5,652 bases of DNA from Pseudomonadota bacterium (GTDB lineage Bacteria > Pseudomonadota > Gammaproteobacteria > Xanthomonadales > Xanthomonadaceae), in NCBI GenBank assembly GCA_025355485.1, contig JANXZP010000103.1, forward strand, positions 1 to 5,652. Direction: 5' to 3'. Below, one piece after another: positions 1-5,652 of this stretch (position 1 is its first letter; each line of letters begins with the position of its first letter). The position numbers were made by a program, and so were the translations under genes. Under the pieces are notes generated by a model, which worked only from the letters and a program-made list of their open reading frames with translations, was not told the origin of the DNA and ran no database searches.

Positions 1-1
1 T

Positions 2-283
2 GGCGAGGAAAACGACTTCTGCCTGCGCGTGGCGGGCATCGGCTGGCGCAACGTGCTGTGCGACGATGCCTACGTGGTGCACGCCGGCAACGCCTCGTTC
101 GGTCCGCTAGGCGAACGTCCGGGTGGCGACAACATGCGCCGATTGCTCACGCGTTGGCCCGATTACCAGGAACGCGTGGCAGGGTTCATCCTCGCCGATC
201 CGCTGCGGCCGTTGCGCGAGCGGATCGTGCGCAGGCTGGCGCAACTGCAATCGCCGCGAACCCAGCATGATTTGTTCGACTGA
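2..283 (+). CDS. Family 2 glycosyltransferase, C-terminal fragment (5' end outside window)
   Basis: The frame is open from the left edge and ends at TGA 281-283, giving the last 93 residues of a longer protein. It begins with GEENDFCLR, which matches the (G/E)xEDxDLCxR segment of GT2 (GT-A fold) enzymes, where the acidic pair near the end of the catalytic domain supplies the probable catalytic base. An AGxGWRNV stretch and a VVHAGNASF segment (visible residues 24-33, His27) follow, as in GT2 proteins of O-antigen and related glycan clusters. The tail (about residues 45-90) is rich in Arg and Leu, with WPDYQERV and ADPLRPLRER, and looks helical. Such enzymes transfer a sugar from a nucleotide donor at the cytoplasmic face of the membrane. 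Donor and acceptor are not determinable. It may carry other domains upstream that are not visible. The methyltransferase gene starts 33 bases downstream on the same strand, suggesting one transcript. The family call is firm; the function is generic. Confidence 0.88.
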   Translation, partial: GEENDFCLRVAGIGWRNVLCDDAYVVHAGNASFGPLGERPGGDNMRRLLTRWPDYQERVAGFILADPLRPLRERIVRRLAQLQSPRTQHDLFD

Positions 284-316
284 CGGCAGAAGGGTGATGA
301 TGCATCGGAGCAAGCC

Positions 317-1174
317 ATGACTGACCACGCGCTGCCTTTCACCGGCGAACGTTTCACCCCCGAATGCGTGCGCGAGATCAGTTACGAGCACTGGCATCGC
401 TACGCCTTCGCGCACGCGCTGGCTGGCGGCAAGCGCGTCCTCGACGCAGCCTGCGGCGAGGGTTACGGCAGCGCGTTGCTGGCGCAGGTCGCAGCGCAAG
501 TGACCGGCGTGGACATCGATGCGGCGGCGATCGCGCATGCGCGGTCGCGCTACGGCGCGCACGCAAACCTGGCGTACCAGCAAGCGGATGTGACCGCGCT
601 CGATGCATTGCCCGATCGCAGCTTCGACCTGATCGTGAGCTTCGAGACGCTCGAGCACCTGCGCGCGCAGGAACAGCTACTCGACGGATTCACGCGCCTG
701 CTCGCTGACGACGGCGTGCTGCTGGTCTCCACGCCCGACAAGCGCAACTACAACGCTGGCGGCGAACCCAATCCGTTCCATGTGCGCGAACTCGAGCGCG
801 ACGAGTTTGAGGCGCTGCTGGCTGCACGCTTTCCTGCGCGGCGGATGTACGCGCAAAAGCTGCTGTTCCAGTCCGCGCTGTGGGCGCTGGATGAGGGCGC
901 CGGCGATGTGCGGGCGTGCGTGCACGATGGCGAGGTCCTGCGCGACGGACTTGCCTATCAGCCCCTGTATTACGTCGCTGCGTGCGCGCGCAGCGCCGAT
1001 GCATTGGACAAGCTCCCCGCGCTGTCGCTGTACGGCGATGCGGCCGAAAGCGTGTACGCGCATTACAACGCCGAAGTACGCAAGACCATCGCCGGCGGCG
1101 CGCGCATTGCCGAGCTGGAAGCCGAGGTCGAAGCGCTGAAACGCGCGGCACGCACGGACGGAGCGAATGGCTGA
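317..1174 (+). CDS. Class I SAM-dependent methyltransferase with C-terminal coiled-coil tail
   Basis: A 285-residue protein with a Rossmann-type methyltransferase core. Motif I is VLDAACGEGYGS (residues 41-52, SAM-binding Gly loop). The acidic end of strand 2 is VTGVDID (62-68), QADV (89-92) follows, motif post-II is SFDLIVSFETLEHL (102-115, with the ExxEH pattern common in these enzymes), and LLADDGVLLVSTP (128-140) is the next strand. The N-terminal TGERFTPE and YEHWHRY segments (9-16, 23-29) recur in methyltransferases of glycan clusters. The last 30 residues include a Glu/Ala/Lys heptad-like helix (264-279) typical of a short coiled coil, possibly for oligomerisation or partner binding. 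The ATG is preceded by GGAG at 307-310 with 6 bases of spacing. Its stop lies 8 bases inside the following GT2 gene. It probably methylates a sugar or lipid-linked glycan intermediate in the cytoplasm; that target is inferred from the neighbours only. A role on a small molecule or protein cannot be excluded. Confidence 0.9.
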   Translation: MTDHALPFTGERFTPECVREISYEHWHRYAFAHALAGGKRVLDAACGEGYGSALLAQVAAQVTGVDIDAAAIAHARSRYGAHANLAYQQADVTALDALPDRSFDLIVSFETLEHLRAQEQLLDGFTRLLADDGVLLVSTPDKRNYNAGGEPNPFHVRELERDEFEALLAARFPARRMYAQKLLFQSALWALDEGAGDVRACVHDGEVLRDGLAYQPLYYVAACARSADALDKLPALSLYGDAAESVYAHYNAEVRKTIAGGARIAELEAEVEALKRAARTDGANG

Positions 1175-2024
1175 AACGATCGGCAGCATCCGCGCGGTCG
1201 TCGTCGCCCATTGCAATGCGGCGACGATCGTCGAGTGCCTGCAACGCCTGCTCGCTGCACCGGAGATTGCCGAGATCGTGCTGATCGACAACGGCTCCGA
1301 TGACGACACCGTTGCGCGTGCGATGCCGTTTTCTGCAAATGAGTCGCGCGTCGTCTTGCGAGCCGATCCGGAAAATCCGGGCTTCGCGATCGCCTGCAAT
1401 GACGGCGCGATGGATTGCGCGCAACCGTGGCTCGCGTTCGTCAATCCCGATTGCATGGTCGAATCCGATACGTTCGCGCGGATGCTCGAACACGCGCGCG
1501 AGATACCGAAGCTCGGCGCGCTCGGTTGCGTGCAAGTCGATGCGAACGGTGTCGAAGATGCCGCGGTGCGTCGCCGCGACCCATCGCTGCGCAAGGTCCT
1601 GTTCGCAATCGGTGCACGCGATGCGTTGCATGTTGCGAACGATGGCAGCGTTGTGCAGCGCGTGGACGCTTTGTCAGGCGCGATGCTGCTGGTTCCGGCC
1701 GCGGTGTTCGAACAGGTCGGTGGTTTCGATGCGGGCTATCGTCTGCATGCCGAGGACCTGGACCTGTGCCGGCGCGTGCGCAATGCGGGGCTTTCTGTCT
1801 GCATCGCCAACGATGTGCGCGTGATGCATTTGCGCGGCGTGTCCAGCCGTCGACGGCCGCTGTGGGCCGAGTGGCAGAAGCATCACGGGATGTGGCGCTA
1901 TTTCGGCAAGTTCGAGGCTGAGCAGACATCGCTGCCGATGCGCGCACTGCTATGGGTTGCGCTGTGGACGCACTACGTGATCGTCGCGCCGCGCGCATTG
2001 CTGCGTGCTGGGCTTCAGCGATAG
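1167..2024 (+). CDS. Family 2 glycosyltransferase (rhamnosyltransferase-like)
   Basis: A 285-residue GT2 enzyme with the full set of GT-A landmarks. These are the N-terminal strand RAVVVAHCN (9-17), IDNGSDD (40-46, nucleotide-binding Asp), NPGFAIACNDG (70-80), FVNPD (91-95, in the position of the metal-binding DxD), SGAMLLV (170-176), and GGFDAGYRLHAEDLDLCRR (185-203, containing the probable catalytic base), then MHLRG (220-224). The NPGFA/NPD pattern is shared with rhamnosyltransferases and other GT2 enzymes of O-antigen and exopolysaccharide pathways, but donor specificity should not be read from it. A hydrophobic stretch at 260-274 near the C-terminus may bind the inner membrane surface. 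The start is well fixed: GGAG at 1160-1163 is 3 bases before the ATG inside a longer purine-rich stretch, and the ATG overlaps the methyltransferase stop by 8 bases, suggesting translational coupling. The stop (TAG 2022-2024) overlaps the opposing pyrF stop. This appears to be the last gene of the glycan group. Confidence 0.93.
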   Translation: MAETIGSIRAVVVAHCNAATIVECLQRLLAAPEIAEIVLIDNGSDDDTVARAMPFSANESRVVLRADPENPGFAIACNDGAMDCAQPWLAFVNPDCMVESDTFARMLEHAREIPKLGALGCVQVDANGVEDAAVRRRDPSLRKVLFAIGARDALHVANDGSVVQRVDALSGAMLLVPAAVFEQVGGFDAGYRLHAEDLDLCRRVRNAGLSVCIANDVRVMHLRGVSSRRRPLWAEWQKHHGMWRYFGKFEAEQTSLPMRALLWVALWTHYVIVAPRALLRAGLQR

Positions 2025-2827
2025 CGATTGATCGTGTCGCGCAGTTCCATCGCGGCTGTGCGCGCGGCGTCGGCGAAGTCTTCGCCCGGGCTCGCGTAAA
2101 GGATCGCGCGCGAGGAGCTGATGATCAGGCCCGCGCCATTGGAAGTGCGGCCGTGGCTCACGACGGCTTGCACGTCGCCGCCTTGCGCGCCGACGCCGGG
2201 GATCAGCAGCGGCATGTCGCCGACGATCGCGCGCACGTCGCGCAGTTGTTCGGGCCAGGTCGCGCCGACGACGAGCGCGCAATTGCCATTGCCGTTCCAC
2301 TGACGGGCAACCGTCTCGGCAACATGCTGGTAAAGCGGGCGGCCGTTCACTCCGAGATCCTGGAAATCGCCGGCACCGGGATTCGAGGTATGGCAGAGGA
2401 TCGCCACGCCCTTGTCGGCACGGTCGAGGAAGGGCTGCACCGAATCGCGCCCGAGATACGGATTCGCGGTCACCGCATCCGCGCCGTAGCGATCGAAGGC
2501 TTCGGCCGCGTAATGCTGCGCGGTGCTGCCAATGTCGCCGCGCTTGGCGTCGAGGATCACCGGCACGCCGGGGTGCGCATTGTGGATGTGCGCGATCAAG
2601 CGTTGCAACGCATCTTCGGCGCCGAGCGCAGCGAAGTGCGCGATCTGCGGCTTGAAGCAGCAGACGAGATCGGCGGTTGCATCGACGATCGCGCGGCAGA
2701 AAGAGAACACCGCATCGGGATCGTTACGGAGGTGCGCCGGGAATTTCGACGGCTCGGGATCGAGGCCGACGCAAACAAGGGAGTTCGCATCAGACCAGCG
2801 GGCTTTGAGAGTAGCAACGAAGCGCAT
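2015..2827 (-). CDS. pyrF: Orotidine 5'-phosphate decarboxylase
   Basis: This enzyme decarboxylates OMP to UMP, the last step of de novo pyrimidine synthesis, in the cytoplasm. The 270-residue length and sequence fit the longer 'type 2' PyrF subfamily rather than the roughly 245-residue E. coli type. Visible landmarks are CVGLDPEPSKFP (19-30), FKPQ (58-61, Lys59), the catalytic DAKRGDIG (93-100, with Asp93, Lys95 and Asp98 forming the DxKxxD signature), VTANPYLGRDS (119-129), HTSNPGA (146-152), VVGAT (186-190), PGVGAQGGD (210-218) and SSSRAILY (237-244, phosphate-binding end of the barrel). The whole TIM barrel appears intact. The start ATG is 6 bases after the stop of the 90-residue gene. 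The only purine-rich candidate ribosome site is GCGAG within that gene's last codons, so translation may rely on coupling. The 3' end overlaps the convergent GT2 stop by 10 bases. Confidence 0.97.
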   Translation of the reverse strand: MRFVATLKARWSDANSLVCVGLDPEPSKFPAHLRNDPDAVFSFCRAIVDATADLVCCFKPQIAHFAALGAEDALQRLIAHIHNAHPGVPVILDAKRGDIGSTAQHYAAEAFDRYGADAVTANPYLGRDSVQPFLDRADKGVAILCHTSNPGAGDFQDLGVNGRPLYQHVAETVARQWNGNGNCALVVGATWPEQLRDVRAIVGDMPLLIPGVGAQGGDVQAVVSHGRTSNGAGLIISSSRAILYASPGEDFADAARTAAMELRDTINRYR

Positions 2828-2833
2828 TAGGCT

Positions 2834-3106
2834 TTACTCGCTAAACGGCAATGGCATTTGGTGTTCGCCAAGAACGACTTTGTAGTGAGTCAGTAAGTCT
2901 CGGAGCGCGTTTTGCAAGTCGTTTAATTCGCTATATGTATTAGAGCTCAGAGATTGCTCTGCGGAATCACAAACTTCATCGGCTCGAACGTAGAGCGAAT
3001 ACAGCGTGTCTCCTTGAATCAGAACGCCTGTGTAACGACGTTCAGGATGTCGCATGATCGCTGCATTGCTCTGATCCGAATAGATATCGACGAGTGTGGT
3101 GTGCAT
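2834..3106 (-). CDS. Small conserved-looking protein of unknown function (possibly DUF6959-like)
   Basis: A 90-residue protein with no signal peptide, membrane segment or catalytic motif that I recognise. The N-terminal part reads as alternating beta structure: a VDIYSD strand (6-11), NAAIMRHPER (14-23), then YTGVLIQGDTLYSLY (25-39), a motif that looks conserved. The rest (about 40-80) is predicted helical, with a polar linker near 47-58 and a final LPFSE. From memory, the 'N-A-A-hydrophobic-R-x-P-x-R' plus 'GVxxQGDxL' pattern resembles the DUF6959 family; this is not verified. The ATG lies 2 bases after the ettA stop, and pyrF begins 6 bases after this stop, so it is probably cotranscribed with both. 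The nearest purine-rich element, AAGGCG, is about 11 bases upstream inside ettA, so initiation is likely coupled. The gene is AT-richer than its neighbours and uses codons such as tta and ata that are rare beside it, suggesting later acquisition. No antisense reading frame in this span looks protein-like. Confidence 0.78.
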   Translation of the reverse strand: MHTTLVDIYSDQSNAAIMRHPERRYTGVLIQGDTLYSLYVRADEVCDSAEQSLSSNTYSELNDLQNALRDLLTHYKVVLGEHQMPLPFSE

Positions 3107-3108
3107 GG

Positions 3109-4770
<1,662 letters not shown>

Positions 4771-4776
4771 TGGGGG

Positions 4777-4780
4777 CTCC
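4777..4780 (-). promoter_or_regulatory. Ribosome binding site fixing the ettA start
   Basis: On the minus strand this reads GGAG, 6 bases before the ATG at 4768-4770. It supports that start over the in-frame ATGs at 4873-4875 and 4861-4863, which would add 35 or 31 residues with no resemblance to the EttA family. Confidence 0.75.
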
Positions 4781-4794
4781 GCAGGGTGACAGGG

Positions 4795-4818
4795 CCGGCC
4801 CGCGAGGCGGGCGACCGG
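4795..4818. repeat. GC-rich hairpin in the predicted ettA leader
   Basis: GCCCGC (4798-4803) and GCGGGC (4807-4812) form a perfect 6-bp stem around a 3-base loop. A further CCG/CGG pairing (4795-4797 with 4816-4818) is possible across a 3-base bulge. In the ettA transcript it would sit about 25 bases before the start codon and just outside the GGAG site. No U-tract follows on either strand, so it is not a standard terminator. It could tune ettA translation or be chance in GC-rich DNA. Confidence 0.4.
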
Positions 4819-4839
4819 AGATGTCGTGGAATGGGTGCA

Positions 4840-4871
4840 ATTATGCCGGAAGCGATCTTCCATCGCCGCAA
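4840..4871 (-). promoter_or_regulatory. Candidate sigma-70 promoter for ettA
   Basis: On the minus strand, CATAAT (4840-4845) matches the -10 consensus at 5 of 6 positions and lies in the most AT-rich patch of the intergenic region. A possible -35 element, TTGCGG (4866-4871), is 20 bases upstream, longer than the usual 16-18, so the -35 assignment is weak. The start point would fall near 4833, giving a leader of about 63 bases that includes the GC-rich hairpin. Confidence 0.4.
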
Positions 4872-4922
4872 TCACGGCCCGTCGGCAGAGCCGCCGGGCG
4901 TTCGTCAGGCTGCGGGCCAGTG

Positions 4923-4932
4923 GCTCGCGAGC
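4923..4932. repeat. Perfect 10-bp palindrome GCTCGCGAGC
   Basis: A perfect self-complementary decamer located between the ettA and glyA candidate promoters. It could be a dimeric-repressor half-site pair or a chance GC-rich palindrome. I do not recognise it as a known operator. Confidence 0.3.
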
Positions 4933-4935
4933 AGC

Positions 4936-4948
4936 CCTACCTACCTAC
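4936..4948 (+). repeat. Short tetranucleotide repeat (CCTA)3
   Basis: Three tandem CCTA units followed by C lie upstream of the glyA candidate promoter. With only three units the tract is too short to expect much slippage. It is recorded because it sits directly beside the palindrome and the CAAAG repeats. Confidence 0.4.
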
Positions 4949-4951
4949 ATC

Positions 4952-4983
4952 TTGTGGCCGCAAAGCCGCATCAAAGCTACACT
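4952..4983 (+). promoter_or_regulatory. Candidate glyA promoter
   Basis: TACACT (4978-4983) has the conserved TA...T of a -10 element and would place the start point near 4990, giving a leader of about 27 bases. TTGTGG (4952-4957) is the only TTG-type -35 nearby, but its 20-base spacing is unfavourable. The promoter may be activator-dependent or the -35 assignment wrong. Confidence 0.35.
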
Positions 4984-4986
4984 TTG
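4961..4986 (+). repeat. CAAAG direct/inverted repeat cluster over the glyA -10 region
   Basis: CAAAGC occurs at 4961-4966 and again at 4972-4977, exactly 11 bases apart, about one helical turn. The second copy is also the left arm of a perfect inverted repeat, CAAAG-5 bases-CTTTG (4972-4986), that encloses the candidate -10 TACACT. The layout resembles an operator read by a dimeric regulator, but no regulator is assigned and the match could be chance. Confidence 0.35.
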
Positions 4987-5016
4987 CGTCTTTCCGCCAG
5001 CACCGAGGCCGAGCCC

Positions 5017-5652
5017 ATGTTCCCCCGCGACAGCCGTATCGAAGGTTACGACCCCGAACTCGCCCAGGCCATCGCCAATGAGCGCCAGCGCCAGGAAGAC
5101 CACGTCGAGCTGATCGCCTCGGAAAACTACGCCAGCCCACGCGTGCTGGAAGCGCAGGGCAGCGTGCTGACCAACAAATACGCCGAAGGTTATCCGGGCA
5201 AGCGTTATTACGGCGGCTGCGAATTCGTGGACGTCGCCGAGAAGCTCGCGATCGACCGCGTGAAGCAGTTGTTCGACTGCGATTACGCGAACGTGCAGCC
5301 GCATTCGGGCTCGCAGGCGAACCAGGCCGTCTATCTCGCGCTGCTGTCGCCGGGCGACACGATCCTCGGCATGTCGCTCGCGCATGGCGGCCACCTCACG
5401 CATGGTGCGAAGGTCAACATCAGCGGCAAGTTGTTCAACGCGGTGCAGTACGGCGTCGATGCGCAAGGATTGATCGACTACGACGAAGTCCAGCGCATGG
5501 CAACCGAGCACAAGCCGAAGATGCTGATCGGCGGATTCAGCGCGTACTCGCAGGTCGTCGACTGGGTGCGCATGCAGCAGATCGCGGATTCCATCGGCGC
5601 GATCTTCTTCGTCGACATGGCGCACGTCGCCGGCCTGGTCGCTGCGGGCGTG
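5017..5652 (+). CDS. glyA: Serine hydroxymethyltransferase, N-terminal part (3' end outside window)
   Basis: A PLP enzyme that interconverts serine plus tetrahydrofolate with glycine plus 5,10-methylene-tetrahydrofolate, the main one-carbon source in bacteria; cytoplasmic. The first 212 residues of the usual roughly 417 are present and in frame to the window edge. Landmarks are VELIASENY (30-38, Ser35 at the active site), TNKYAEGYPGKRYYGG (52-67, with Tyr55, Glu57 and Tyr65), QPHSGSQAN (94-102, cofactor phosphate contacts), AHGGHLTHG (122-130, His126 stacking on PLP) and VDMAHVAGL (199-207, Asp200 and His203). The numbering of these residues coincides with E. coli GlyA, supporting this start. 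The PLP-binding lysine (near residue 229) lies beyond the edge. GAGG at 5005-5008, 8 bases before the ATG, is the probable ribosome site. It is divergent from ettA across 246 bases. No disruption is seen in the visible part. Confidence 0.97.
   Translation, partial: MFPRDSRIEGYDPELAQAIANERQRQEDHVELIASENYASPRVLEAQGSVLTNKYAEGYPGKRYYGGCEFVDVAEKLAIDRVKQLFDCDYANVQPHSGSQANQAVYLALLSPGDTILGMSLAHGGHLTHGAKVNISGKLFNAVQYGVDAQGLIDYDEVQRMATEHKPKMLIGGFSAYSQVVDWVRMQQIADSIGAIFFVDMAHVAGLVAAGV

Noticed and set aside
677..1631. Two minus-strand frames of more than 300 codons opposite the methyltransferase and GT2 genes
   Set aside because: The translations are Arg/Ala/Ser-rich without domains, while the + strand has clear methyltransferase and GT2 motifs with ribosome sites.
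1952..2830. Long + strand reading frame of 292 codons antisense to pyrF
   Set aside because: It is the high-GC shadow of pyrF: Arg/Ala/Gly-rich translation, no motifs, and pyrF carries the full catalytic signature on the other strand.
2931..2972. Internal minus-strand promoter for pyrF within the AT-rich gene (TTGTGA with a TAATAC or CATATA -10)
   Set aside because: The TTGTGA element is 24 bases from the nearest -10-like hexamer, and AT-rich DNA gives such matches by chance. Not supportable without start-site mapping.
4771..4875. 35-residue N-terminal extension of EttA from an ATG at 4873-4875
   Set aside because: The extension has low-complexity, shadow-like composition and no family resemblance. 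The ATG at 4768-4770 has GGAG at good spacing and restores the standard EttA N-terminus. The extension would also cover the candidate promoter.
4961..4988. PurR box upstream of glyA
   Set aside because: The CAAAG...CTTTG dyad has a 5-base spacer, whereas the PurR operator is a continuous palindrome centred on ACGTTT. Only a few bases match.
4984..5016. Glycine riboswitch in the glyA leader
   Set aside because: The space between the likely start point and the glyA ATG is only about 30 bases, and I see no glycine aptamer core or terminator.

Overview
The window is GC-rich chromosomal DNA of gammaproteobacterial character. The type-2-length PyrF, the EttA sequence and the GlyA N-terminus most resemble those of the Xanthomonadales/Lysobacterales (Lysobacter, Luteimonas, Stenotrophomonas-like). 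That placement is inferred from remembered protein similarity, not from a search. I see no mobile element, CRISPR array, rRNA or tRNA.

Layout. Positions 1-2024 (+ strand) are the 3' end of a surface-glycan gene group: the C-terminal 93 codons of a family-2 glycosyltransferase, a class I SAM-dependent methyltransferase, and a second, complete GT2 glycosyltransferase whose start overlaps the methyltransferase stop by 8 bases. Positions 2015-4770 (- strand) are a compact three-gene row transcribed towards the glycan genes: ettA (ABC-F translational throttle), a 90-residue protein of unknown function in clearly AT-richer DNA (about 48% GC by count), and pyrF (orotidine 5'-phosphate decarboxylase). 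The gaps in this row are 2 and 6 bases. The glycan group and pyrF meet tail to tail with a 10-base overlap and no visible terminator. Positions 4771-5016 are a divergent intergenic region with candidate promoters for ettA and glyA, a GC-rich hairpin in the predicted ettA leader and a compact set of short direct and inverted repeats upstream of glyA. Positions 5017-5652 hold the first 212 codons of glyA, cut by the window edge.

How the genes relate. The GT-methyltransferase-GT group most likely builds or modifies a cell-surface polysaccharide or other glycan, but the sugar and acceptor cannot be read from sequence. ettA, pyrF and glyA are housekeeping genes for translation under energy limitation, UMP synthesis and one-carbon/glycine metabolism.

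I found no convincing new multi-gene system. The items most worth a second look are the AT-rich small gene wedged between ettA and pyrF, the repeat cluster over the putative glyA promoter, and the overlapping methyltransferase/glycosyltransferase pair.
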